64,000 bases of DNA from Nitrobacteraceae bacterium AZCC 2146 (lineage in GTDB: Bacteria > Pseudomonadota > Alphaproteobacteria > Rhizobiales > Xanthobacteraceae). The stretch lies in the NCBI GenBank assembly GCA_036924855.1, contig JBAGRP010000001.1, positions 6,250,001 through 6,314,000 on the forward strand, in the 5' to 3' direction. A program made the position numbers and the translations under genes. This document shows positions 9,001-17,123 of this stretch, one piece after another (position 1 is the stretch's first letter; every line of letters begins with the position of its first letter). The notes under the pieces are model-generated. The model was given only the letters and a program-made list of their open reading frames with translations. It was not told where the DNA came from and did not search any database.

Positions 9001-10095
9001 TTACTTCTGGACTTCGCCGATATCAGGCACGGCGCCGTAGTCACGCGGCGCATCGATGAAGATCGCGGCCGGCGCAGGATAGGCGACATCGCCGTTCGGC
9101 GTGCCGACGGTGATGCGGCGCAGATGCGGATGCACGGCGAGATCGGCCATGGTGTTGACTTCGGCGAAGGCGATGTCGGCGTCGGACAGGCGCTGCAGCA
9201 AGGCGTCGCGCGTCAGGCTGGCGAAGATGTCGCCGACCGCCTGGTCGGTGAGTTTGCGGTTGCGGACGCGCTCGACCATGTTGACGAAGCGCGGATCGCC
9301 GGCCAGCGCCGGCTGGCCGAGCACGTCGGCGCAGAGTTTCTTCCACTCGCGCTCGCTCTGGATTGAAATCAGGATGTCCTTGCCGTCCTGCGAGCGAAAC
9401 ACGCCATAGGGCGCGATCGAGGGATGGGCGAGGCCCATGCGCTGCGGCGGGTTGCCGGCTTCGGCATTGAGCAGCGGCACCGTGAGCCAGTCGGCCATCA
9501 CGTCGAACATGGAAATCCGGATGTCGGCGCCTTGGCCGCTGACCGAGCGGCCGATCAGCGCTTCGAGGATCGAGGCATGGGCGGTGGCGCCGGTGGCGAC
9601 GTCGACAATGGAGACGCCGACGCGGGACGGGCCATCCGGTCCGCCGGTGATGGAGGCAAGGCCGCTCTCGGCCTGGATCAGCAGGTCATAGGCCTTGCGG
9701 TGCGCATAGGGGCCATCATCGCCATAGCCGGAGATGGTGCAGCAGATCAGCCGCGGATAATCCTTGCGCAGGCGCTCCAGCGTGAAGCCGAGCTTGTCCA
9801 TCGAGCCCGGTTTCAAATTCTGGATCAGCACGTCGGCGGTCGCGATCAGCTCTTCGAGGGAGCGGCGGCCCTCTGGCGTGGCGAGATCGATCACCACGGA
9901 ATCCTTGCCGCGGTTGAGCCAGACGAAATAGCTGCTCTGGCCTTTCGCCGCGGCGTCATAGCCGCGGGCGAAATCGCCTTCGGGACGCTCCACCTTGATG
10001 ACATGGGCGCCGGCATCCGCCAGCCGCGAACTGCAGAATGGCGCGGCCACCGCCTGTTCGACGGCGATGACGGTCAGTCCTTCAAGCGGCAGCAT
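9001..10095 (-). CDS. CaiB/BaiF class III CoA transferase
   Basis: A 364-residue family III CoA transferase. The start MLPLEGLTVIAVEQAVAAPF is the typical N-terminus, and GAHVIKVERPEGD marks the CoA-binding region. The catalytic aspartate is predicted at about residue 165 in SIVDVATGATAH. These enzymes move CoA from an acyl-CoA donor to a carboxylic acid without ATP. Placed between an acyl-CoA dehydrogenase and a hydratase, it most likely activates the acid produced after P450 oxidation. Spacing to its neighbours is 9 and 13 bp, so it lies inside an operon. Confidence 0.88.
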   Translation of the reverse strand: MLPLEGLTVIAVEQAVAAPFCSSRLADAGAHVIKVERPEGDFARGYDAAAKGQSSYFVWLNRGKDSVVIDLATPEGRRSLEELIATADVLIQNLKPGSMDKLGFTLERLRKDYPRLICCTISGYGDDGPYAHRKAYDLLIQAESGLASITGGPDGPSRVGVSIVDVATGATAHASILEALIGRSVSGQGADIRISMFDVMADWLTVPLLNAEAGNPPQRMGLAHPSIAPYGVFRSQDGKDILISIQSEREWKKLCADVLGQPALAGDPRFVNMVERVRNRKLTDQAVGDIFASLTRDALLQRLSDADIAFAEVNTMADLAVHPHLRRITVGTPNGDVAYPAPAAIFIDAPRDYGAVPDIGEVQK

Positions 10096-10104
10096 GTTGT
10101 GTAC

Positions 10105-11277
10105 TCAATACGAGCGCGGCATGCCGAGCACGTGCTCGGCGACGTAGGACAGGATCAGGTTGGTGGAGATCGGCGCCACCTGATACAGCCTTGTCTCGCG
10201 GAACTTGCGCTCGACGTCGTATTCCTCGGCAAAGCCGAAGCCGCCGAAGGTCTGCACGCAGGCGTTCGCGGCATCCCAGGACGCATCAGCCGCGAGCATC
10301 TTGGCCATGTTGGCCTCGGCGCCGCAGTCGAGACCCGCCTCGTATTTGCGGGTCGCTTCCTTCACCATCAGCTCGGCGGCGCGCATCGCCGCATAGGCCT
10401 TGGCGATGGGAAACTGGATGCCTTGATTTTGCCCGATCGGACGGCCGAACACCACGCGCTCCTTGGCATAGGCGGTGGCCTTGGCGATGAACCATTTGGC
10501 GTCGCCGACGCATTCGCTAGCAATCAGGATGCGCTCGGCATTCATGCCGGACAGGATGTAGCGGAAGCCCTTGCCTTCCTCGCCGATCAGATTTTCCGCG
10601 GGCACCTTGAGGTCGGTGAAGAACACTTCGGTGGTGGCATGGTTCATCATGGTGCGGATCGGGCGGATCTCGAGGCCGTTGCCCTTGGCTTCCTTCATGT
10701 CCACGATGAACACCGACAGGCCGTCGGTTCGCTTGGCGGACTGGTCCTTCGGCGTGGTGCGCGCCAGCAGGATCATCAGGTCGGAATGTTCGGCGCGGCT
10801 GGTCCAGATCTTCTGGCCGTTGACGATGTAGCCGTTGTTGCCGTCCTTCCTGGCGAAGGTCTTCAGCGACGTGGTGTCGGTGCCGGATGTCGGCTCGGTG
10901 ACGCCGAAGGCCTGCAGGCGGACTTCGCCGGTCGCGATCTTCGGCAGCCACTGCGCCTTCTGCGCATCGCTGCCATGCCGCAGCAGAGTGCCCATGGTGT
11001 ACATCTGCCCGTGGCAACCGCCGCCATTGCAGCCGGCGCGCTGGATCTCTTCCAGGATCGCCGCGGCCGCGGACAGCTTCAGTCCGGAACCGCCATATTC
11101 CTCGGGGATCAGCACCGACAGGTAGCCGGCTTCCGTCAGTGCATCGACGAAGGCTGAGGGATAGGCCATCTCGCGGTCGAGCTTGCGCCAGTATTCGCCC
11201 GGAAACTGTGCACACAATTTGGCGACGGCATCGCGGATGTCATGGAACTCGTCCTGTTCCGCGGCTTGGTTTTTCAT
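10105..11277 (-). CDS. Acyl-CoA dehydrogenase
   Basis: A 390-residue FAD-dependent acyl-CoA dehydrogenase with the normal three-domain fold. An N-terminal helical domain is followed by the FAD/substrate motifs AFGVTEPTSGTDTTSLKT and YIVNGQKIWTSRAEHSD. The C-terminal domain has RKYEAGLDCG and the late QTFGGFGFAEEYDVER stretch. I start it at the ATG one codon after an in-frame TTG; neither has a strong ribosome site. It should introduce an alpha,beta double bond into the acyl-CoA made by the adjacent CoA transferase. It is the third gene of the P450-P450-dehydrogenase-transferase-hydratase unit. Confidence 0.9.
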   Translation of the reverse strand: MKNQAAEQDEFHDIRDAVAKLCAQFPGEYWRKLDREMAYPSAFVDALTEAGYLSVLIPEEYGGSGLKLSAAAAILEEIQRAGCNGGGCHGQMYTMGTLLRHGSDAQKAQWLPKIATGEVRLQAFGVTEPTSGTDTTSLKTFARKDGNNGYIVNGQKIWTSRAEHSDLMILLARTTPKDQSAKRTDGLSVFIVDMKEAKGNGLEIRPIRTMMNHATTEVFFTDLKVPAENLIGEEGKGFRYILSGMNAERILIASECVGDAKWFIAKATAYAKERVVFGRPIGQNQGIQFPIAKAYAAMRAAELMVKEATRKYEAGLDCGAEANMAKMLAADASWDAANACVQTFGGFGFAEEYDVERKFRETRLYQVAPISTNLILSYVAEHVLGMPRSY

Positions 11278-11309
11278 CAAGGAATTTACATTCTCTTATT
11301 GGGGAAAAA

Positions 11310-12581
11310 TCAGGAAATGCGAACCGGCAAAGACTCGTAGCCTTTGACGAAGCTCGAATACACCCGCTTGGGTTCCCCGACAACTTCAATGTTTTCGAAG
11401 CGTTTCAGTATCTCTTCCCAGACGATCTTGAGCTGCAATTCGGCCAGCCGCATGCCGACGCAGCGGTGGATGCCGAAGCCGAAGGAGAGGTGGGTACGCG
11501 GTCGCGCGCGGTCGATGATGAAGTCGTTCGGGTTCTCAATCATCTCCTCGTCGCGGTTGCCGGAGACGTACCACATCACCACGCGGTCGCCCTTTTTGAT
11601 GGTCTTGCCGCCGAGTTCGGTATCGATCAGCGCGGTGCGGCGCATATGCGCCAGCGGCGTCTGCCAGCGGATTACCTCGGGTACCATGGTGTCGATCAGG
11701 GCCGGATTGTCGCGCAGCTTCTGGTACTGGTCCGGATTTTCGTTCAGCGCCAGCACCGAGCCGGTCATGGTGTTGCGGGTGGTGTCGTTGCCGCCGACGA
11801 TGAGCAGGATGATGTTGCCCATCAAGGTGTCGGGATCCATGTAACGGGTGGCGTCACTGTGCGCCATCATCGAGATCAGGTCATTCCGCGCCTCGGAATT
11901 AACGCGCTCGTTCCAGAGATTGCTGAAATAAGCGGCGCACTCGTCCATCTCGCGGCGGCGCTCCTGTTCGGAGGAGACGATGCCGCTCTTCGGCAGCGCC
12001 GTGGAGACGTCGGACCAGCGGGTCAGCTTGCGGCGCTCCTCCCACGGGAAATCGAACAGAGTCGCCAGCATCTGCGTCGTGAGTTCGATCGAGACGCGCT
12101 CGACGAAATCGAAGGTCTCGTTGCGGGGCAGGGCGTCGAGCACCTTGCAGACCCGTCCGCGAATGAGCACCGCGAGTTCGTCGAGATGAACAGGCGTGAA
12201 CATCGGCGATACGGTCTTGCGCTGCGGGCCGTGCTTCGGCTCATCCATCGCGATGAAGCTCGGCCAGTCGTAACCTTCCGGTACGTCGCGGATAGCGATG
12301 CCGCCATGCTTGACGTCGGATGAGAAGATGCCGGCATTGGTATCGACATGCATGATGTCGTTGTACTTGGTCACCGACCAGTAGGGCTCGATCGGCGCGT
12401 TGGTGCAGTAATGCACCGGCTCTTCCTTGCGCAGCCGCTCGAACCATGGCCACAGCGTATCGCTCTGGAACAGCCGGGGCGCGCCGGGATGGAAGTCCTT
12501 CAGCGGCGTGGAGTAGGCCGCTTCGCGCGCGATACGCTGGAGCTCGGCCTTGTCACTGTTGATCCGGGTCTGGATATTCAT
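11310..12581 (-). CDS. Cytochrome P450, CYP153-like (second of a tandem pair)
   Basis: A 423-residue soluble P450. The I-helix is LLIVGGNDTTRNTMTG, the ExxR segment VPEVIRWQTPLAHMRR, and the haem-cysteine loop LSFGFGIHRCVGMRLAELQ. The stretch from WQTPLAHMRR through WYVSGNRDEE to the C-terminal VVGEPKRV is strongly reminiscent of CYP153 alkane/fatty-acid terminal hydroxylases. The ATG chosen has GGGAG ten bases upstream. It is clearly paralogous to the preceding P450, of identical length. No ferredoxin or ferredoxin reductase gene is nearby, so redox partners must come from elsewhere. The substrate is unproven. Confidence 0.9.
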   Translation of the reverse strand: MNIQTRINSDKAELQRIAREAAYSTPLKDFHPGAPRLFQSDTLWPWFERLRKEEPVHYCTNAPIEPYWSVTKYNDIMHVDTNAGIFSSDVKHGGIAIRDVPEGYDWPSFIAMDEPKHGPQRKTVSPMFTPVHLDELAVLIRGRVCKVLDALPRNETFDFVERVSIELTTQMLATLFDFPWEERRKLTRWSDVSTALPKSGIVSSEQERRREMDECAAYFSNLWNERVNSEARNDLISMMAHSDATRYMDPDTLMGNIILLIVGGNDTTRNTMTGSVLALNENPDQYQKLRDNPALIDTMVPEVIRWQTPLAHMRRTALIDTELGGKTIKKGDRVVMWYVSGNRDEEMIENPNDFIIDRARPRTHLSFGFGIHRCVGMRLAELQLKIVWEEILKRFENIEVVGEPKRVYSSFVKGYESLPVRIS

Positions 12582-12616
12582 GACGCGATGCTCCCAAATG
12601 CTGCTGTGGGGCCCAT

Positions 12617-13888
12617 TCAACCGGCGATCCGGACCGGCAGCGTCTCGTAGCCTTTGACGAAACTCGAATAGACCCGCTTCGGCTCACCGACGACCTCGAT
12701 ATGGTCGAAGCGCTTGAGGATTTCCTCCCAGACAATTTTCAACTGAAGTTCGGCAAGTCTGAGGCCGACGCAGCGGTGAATGCCGAAGCCGAACGACAGA
12801 TGCCGGTTCGGCCGGATACGGTCGATGATGAATTCGTTCGGGCGTTCGATGACCTCTTCGTCGCGGTTGCCCGAGACGTACCACATCACGACCTTGTCCC
12901 CCTTCTTGATCTGCTTGCCGCCAAGCTCTGTGTCCTGCGTCGCGGTGCGGCGCATATGCGCCAGCGGCGTCTGCCAGCGGATGATCTCCGGCACCATGCT
13001 GTCGATCAGCGCGGGATTGGCGCGCAGCTTGTCGTATTCGCGAGGAAACTGATTGAGCGCATAGACGCCGCCCGACATCGAATTGCGCGTGGTGTCGTTG
13101 CCACCGACGATCAGGAGAATGACATTGCCGAGGAAACTTTCCGGATCGAGATTCCGCGTCGCGTCGCTATGCGCCATCATCGACAGCAGATCGCTTTTCG
13201 GCGGCGCGTTGAGGCGTTCCTGAAACAGTCGACCGAAATACTCGCCGCATTCGCGAAGCTCGGTCTGCCGCTGCTGCTCGGCCTCCGCCGTTGGCGGCAG
13301 CATGGTGGCGACATCGGACCAATGGGTGAGCTTGCGGCGCTCCTCCCACGGGAAGTCGAACAGCGTCGCCAGCATCTGCGTGGTCAGTTCGATGGAGACG
13401 CGATCGACCCAGTCGAAGGTCTCGTTGCGGGGCAGGGCATCCAGCACCTGCGCGGTGCGGCTGCGGATCAGGCCCGCGAGCTCATCCATGTGGTTCGGCG
13501 CGAACATCGGCGCCACCGTCTTGCGCTGGGCGCTGTGGTTCGGCGGGTCCATCGCGATGAACATCGGCCGGCGAAACTGCACCCCCGCGTCGCGGATGGT
13601 GATGCCGCCAAACGCGGCAGCGGACGAGTAGGCTCCGTGATTGATCTCAACCTGCATGATGTCGTTGTATTTGGTCACCGACCAATACGGTCCGAACATG
13701 CTGTCTTTGCAGTAATGAACGGGATCCTCGCTGCGCAGCCGCTCGAAATACGGCCAGAACGTATCGTCGCGAAACAGTTCGGGATGGCCGGGATCGAATT
13801 GATCCAGCGGAATCGAATAGGCCCGGTCCCGGGCAGCACTCTGGGCGGACTGGACAGACTCTTGGACGCGATCGATCGTTCCGTGCAT
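12617..13888 (-). CDS. Cytochrome P450, CYP153-like (first of a tandem pair)
   Basis: A 423-residue P450 and first gene of the minus-strand catabolic unit. The I-helix is LLIVGGNDTTRNSMSGG, the ExxR segment VPEIIRWQTPLAHMRR and the haem loop LSFGFGIHRCVGLRLAE. It aligns along its length with the next P450, so the two arose by duplication and may divide substrates or successive oxidations. The N-terminus is soluble, with no membrane anchor. The upstream intergenic region, shared with the divergent isovaleryl-CoA dehydrogenase gene, carries a 20-bp-spaced direct repeat. Confidence 0.9.
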   Translation of the reverse strand: MHGTIDRVQESVQSAQSAARDRAYSIPLDQFDPGHPELFRDDTFWPYFERLRSEDPVHYCKDSMFGPYWSVTKYNDIMQVEINHGAYSSAAAFGGITIRDAGVQFRRPMFIAMDPPNHSAQRKTVAPMFAPNHMDELAGLIRSRTAQVLDALPRNETFDWVDRVSIELTTQMLATLFDFPWEERRKLTHWSDVATMLPPTAEAEQQRQTELRECGEYFGRLFQERLNAPPKSDLLSMMAHSDATRNLDPESFLGNVILLIVGGNDTTRNSMSGGVYALNQFPREYDKLRANPALIDSMVPEIIRWQTPLAHMRRTATQDTELGGKQIKKGDKVVMWYVSGNRDEEVIERPNEFIIDRIRPNRHLSFGFGIHRCVGLRLAELQLKIVWEEILKRFDHIEVVGEPKRVYSSFVKGYETLPVRIAG

Positions 13889-14022
13889 CGGTCTTCTCCC
13901 TGGTCGGCTCCCTCCGTGATTGGTTCCGGAGGGTTTATTGGGCGAATTACATCCCGTCGCAGCCGCAAGGGCAAGGGCGAGTTTAGGCTCTTCTCAGCCT
14001 GTTCGGCCCGTGACATGGTTAC

Positions 14023-14054
14023 TTCAACGAATAAGGCGTTATTTCAACAAACAA
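14023..14054. promoter_or_regulatory. Direct repeat in divergent promoter region
   Basis: TTCAACGAATAA (14023-14034) recurs as TTCAACAAACAA (14043-14054), exactly 20 bp apart, about two helical turns. It lies in the roughly 210-bp gap between the P450 operon and the divergent isovaleryl-CoA dehydrogenase gene. This spacing suits a dimeric regulator contacting one DNA face. No regulator gene is adjacent. Confidence 0.4.
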
Positions 14055-14100
14055 GAATCGGCGCGGCGCCCGCGCTATCTGACCGGAGGCAGCTCTTAAG

Positions 14101-15273
14101 ATGATTCCGAACGCTCAACGGATGTTCAATTTCGACCTTGGCGAGACCGCCGACGCCATTCGCGAGACGGTGCGCGATTTTTCGATGCACGAGATCGCGC
14201 CGCGAGCCGAGGAGATCGACAAGAGCAATCAGTTCCCGCGCGACCTGTGGCCGAAGCTCGGCGCACTCGGCCTGCATGGTATTACCGTTGAGGAAGAGTA
14301 TGGCGGCTCCGGGCTCGGCTATCTCGAACATTGCCTCGCGATGGAGGAAATCTCGCGGGCGTCGGCGTCGGTCGGGCTGTCCTACGGCGCGCATTCCAAC
14401 CTCTGCGTCAACCAGCTGCGCCGCAACGGCAGCGACGCGCAGAAACGCAAATACCTGCCGAAGCTGATCTCCGGTGAGCATGTCGGCGCGCTGGCGATGT
14501 CCGAGCCGGGGTCTGGCTCCGACGTGGTGTCGATGTCGACGCGCGCCGAGAAGAAGGGCGATCGCTACGTCCTCAACGGCAGCAAGATGTGGATCACCAA
14601 CGGGCCGATCGCGGAAACCCTGGTGGTCTATGTCAAGACCGATCCGGCCGCCGGCCCGCGCGGCATCACCGCCTTCATCATCGAGAAGGGCATGAAGGGT
14701 TTTTCCACCGCGCAGAAGCTCGACAAGTTCGGCATGCGCGGCTCCGACACCGGCGAACTGGTGTTCGAGGATTGCGAGGTGCCGGAGGAGAACGTGCTCG
14801 GCGAAGTCGGCCGTGGCGTCAACGTGCTGATGTCCGGCCTCGATTATGAACGTTCGGTGCTGGCGGCGGGGCCGCTCGGCATCATGCAGGCGTGCATCGA
14901 CGTGGTGATGCCATACGTGCACGAACGCAAGCAGTTCGGCCAGCCGATCGGCACCTTCCAACTGGTGCAGGGCAAGGTCGCCGACATGTATGTGACGATG
15001 AACGCCGCGCGCGCCTACGTCTATGCGGTGGCAAAAGCCTGCGACCGCGGCGAGACCACGCGCGAGGACGCCGCCGGCGCGATCCTGTTCGCGTCGGAGA
15101 AGGCGACGCAATGCGCGCTGGATGCGATCCAGTTGCTCGGCGGCAACGGCTATATCAACGACTATCCGACAGGGCGATTGTTGCGCGACGCCAAGCTGTA
15201 TGAGATCGGCGCTGGCACCAGCGAGATCCGACGCATGCTGATCGGGCGGGAATTGTTCGACAAGAGCGCGTGA
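14101..15273 (+). CDS. ivd: Isovaleryl-CoA dehydrogenase
   Basis: A 390-residue acyl-CoA dehydrogenase that matches isovaleryl-CoA dehydrogenases. It shows [15 protein letters not shown] near residue 100, [14 protein letters not shown] for FAD binding and [14 protein letters not shown]. The catalytic glutamate region is [15 protein letters not shown], where this subfamily carries its base in helix G, and [16 protein letters not shown] is near the end. It oxidises isovaleryl-CoA to 3-methylcrotonyl-CoA in leucine breakdown. The usual partners (methylcrotonyl-CoA carboxylase, HMG-CoA lyase) are not adjacent. Its position opposite the P450/CoA unit suggests it may act on a branched acyl-CoA from that pathway. 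Confidence 0.87.
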   Translation: MIPNAQRMFNFDLGETADAIRETVRDFSMHEIAPRAEEIDKSNQFPRDLWPKLGALGLHGITVEEEYGGSGLGYLEHCLAMEEISRASASVGLSYGAHSNLCVNQLRRNGSDAQKRKYLPKLISGEHVGALAMSEPGSGSDVVSMSTRAEKKGDRYVLNGSKMWITNGPIAETLVVYVKTDPAAGPRGITAFIIEKGMKGFSTAQKLDKFGMRGSDTGELVFEDCEVPEENVLGEVGRGVNVLMSGLDYERSVLAAGPLGIMQACIDVVMPYVHERKQFGQPIGTFQLVQGKVADMYVTMNAARAYVYAVAKACDRGETTREDAAGAILFASEKATQCALDAIQLLGGNGYINDYPTGRLLRDAKLYEIGAGTSEIRRMLIGRELFDKSA

Positions 15274-15277
15274 GTAT

Positions 15278-15407
15278 TTGTCATTCCGGGATGCACCCCA
15301 GTCGGCGATAGCCGGCTGGGGTGCAGGCCCGGAATCCATACGCCCGGCGGTGGTTATGGATTCCAGGCTCGCTCGCAGCTATCGCTGCTCCCGCCCCGGA
15401 ATGACAA
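15278..15407. repeat. Dispersed palindromic repeat, copy B (complex cruciform)
   Basis: Outer arms TTGTCATTCCGGG (15278-15290) and CCCGGAATGACAA (15395-15407) are perfectly complementary. Inside are a GCACCCCAG/CTGGGGTGC stem and a GGAATCCATA/TATGGATTCC stem, so three or more hairpins can form. It shares its words with copy A at 3750-3840. It sits between convergent genes. Confidence 0.8.
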
Positions 15408-15408
15408 G

Positions 15409-16227
15409 TTAATCCGTCAGACCATTCACCTTCGCCACCCACGCCCGCACGTCTGCCAGCACCTGCGGCATCACGGCGTTGACCTCCTGCACGGTCATGC
15501 CGGCCTTGATGCGGGGGTCGTAGAGGATGTTGAGGATGTACTGGTCGTAGACGTCGAAGAAGCCCATCTGGACGTTGTCGTTGAACATCGTCCACGGCAC
15601 CGAGCTGGTATCGTTGATCGGCCCCAGCGATTGCAGCAGTTCCTCGTAGGCGCAGTCGAGGAAGATGAAGTCGCCGTTGTCGACGGTGAGGATGACGTCG
15701 GAGTGCTCGATCTCGAACGCTTCGTTCTTGCGGAAGCCCGACAGGCATTGCGGATCGAGCGAGGAGCGAATTTCCTTGGCGCGGTCGGTGCCGTAGAAGG
15801 TCGAGATGGTGCGGTACAGGTCGCGGTCGCGCACCAGTTTCACGATGACATTGGCGTCTTCGCTGGAATCGGACATGGCGATGTTGAGGTGCTGGACGCG
15901 GTGCGCGATATCGGTGACGACCTTGGCGATTTGCGCCTTGCGATCCGGGCGGTTGGCGCCTTCGGCATACACCCGCACCGGGACTTCGTATTTCCTGATC
16001 CGGTCGACGCGGCCGGCGAGGTGATATTCGGCGCCGAACGCCGTCTTCAGAAAACCGTCGATGATCTCGCTGTCGGTGAAGATCTTCTTCTCGTTGCGCT
16101 GGCGCGAGATGACGCCGGGGGGCTCCGCCGCGTTGATGGGTGGCGCGATCACGCCTGCCACCACCGTCGCGGTGAAAACGGCCGCGAAACTGTACAGGAT
16201 CCTCTGGGTGGCTGCTTGCGCGCGCAT
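15409..16227 (-). CDS. DUF2927 domain-containing exported protein
   Basis: A 272-residue protein with an N-terminal hydrophobic export segment (ILYSFAAVFTATVVAGVI) ending near AAEPP. The mature part resembles DUF2927: an early IIDGFLKTAFGAEYHLAGRVDRIRKYEVPV and a late YEELLQSLGPINDTS followed by DQYILNILYDPRIKAGM. DUF2927 proteins are secreted or lipoprotein-like with an unproven, possibly metalloprotease-related role. A start 12 codons upstream is also open; I chose the ATG nearest the signal peptide. The neighbouring L,D-transpeptidase on the same strand suggests cell-envelope context. Confidence 0.75.
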   Translation of the reverse strand: MRAQAATQRILYSFAAVFTATVVAGVIAPPINAAEPPGVISRQRNEKKIFTDSEIIDGFLKTAFGAEYHLAGRVDRIRKYEVPVRVYAEGANRPDRKAQIAKVVTDIAHRVQHLNIAMSDSSEDANVIVKLVRDRDLYRTISTFYGTDRAKEIRSSLDPQCLSGFRKNEAFEIEHSDVILTVDNGDFIFLDCAYEELLQSLGPINDTSSVPWTMFNDNVQMGFFDVYDQYILNILYDPRIKAGMTVQEVNAVMPQVLADVRAWVAKVNGLTD

Positions 16228-16323
16228 TGCATCCAAACTGTCGCAATGCGCTGGCGTGCGCAAGCCTTCCCTGCTCGCCCAGGTGGAGAATTAATCTTCC
16301 GCCCGCATTAGCGTCGTTCGAAC

Positions 16324-16896
16324 TCAGTTCTTCACGACCACCGTCGCGCCAACCGAGACGCGGTTGTAGAGGTCGGTGACGTCGTCATTGGTCATACGGA
16401 AGCAGCCCGAGGAGACCGCCTGGCCGATGGTCTCCGGCTCGTTGGAGCCATGGATGCGGTACAGCGTCGAGCCGAGATACATGGCGCGGGCGCCGAGCGG
16501 GTTTTCGATGCCGCCGGCCATGTGGCGCGGCAGGTCCGGGCGGCGGGCGCGCATCTGCGACGGCGGGGTCCAGCCCGGCCATTCCTTCTTGGCGGTGATG
16601 CGATGGGTGCCGCCCCAGCGAAAACCGTCGCGGCCGACGCCGATGCCGTAGCGCAGCGCCTGGCCGTTGCCGGTGACGAGATAGAGCCGGCGCTCGGCGG
16701 TGTTCACCACGATGGTGCCCGGCGCATAACGGCTGTCGAAATTCACGGTGGTACGGGGAATCGGGCTCGATCCGCTGCCGCCGCCAAACAGCGATGAAAT
16801 GCCGCGACCGAAGTAATCGTCGGACTCGTTGGCCGATGCGGCGGCGGCTCCCATCAGCGTGGACGCTGCGACCAGAACGGCTAATACACGCTTCAT
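16324..16896 (-). CDS. L,D-transpeptidase (YkuD/ErfK family)
   Basis: A 190-residue exported enzyme. The signal peptide MKRVLAVLVAASTLMGAAAASA is followed by a short linker and a YkuD catalytic domain from about residue 60. The catalytic motif HGSNEPETIGQAVSSGCFRM carries the conserved His, Ser, Cys and Arg. Such enzymes form 3-3 cross-links in peptidoglycan or attach proteins to it. The GGCGGGGAAAAC leader before the ATG supports this start over an in-frame one 30 codons upstream. Size and layout are typical of the many small YkuD proteins in Rhizobiales. Confidence 0.9.
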   Translation of the reverse strand: MKRVLAVLVAASTLMGAAAASANESDDYFGRGISSLFGGGSGSSPIPRTTVNFDSRYAPGTIVVNTAERRLYLVTGNGQALRYGIGVGRDGFRWGGTHRITAKKEWPGWTPPSQMRARRPDLPRHMAGGIENPLGARAMYLGSTLYRIHGSNEPETIGQAVSSGCFRMTNDDVTDLYNRVSVGATVVVKN

Positions 16897-17123
16897 GTTT
16901 TCCCCGCCACCATCGATTGCAGCCTCAGACAGGCCACAATTTGCCTGATTTCGCAAGCCACGGCCGCGTGAGCGGGAGCCTGTCATGCAGACATGGTGAA
17001 AGATTCTCGTCTAGCCCCACGGCGATCGCAGCGATGCGTTGCGTTTGAACCCTTTGACGGCCACCCCGAACAATGGTTGATCTGCCCGATCATTGAACAA
17101 CGCGATGAAACGGGAGTGAGACG

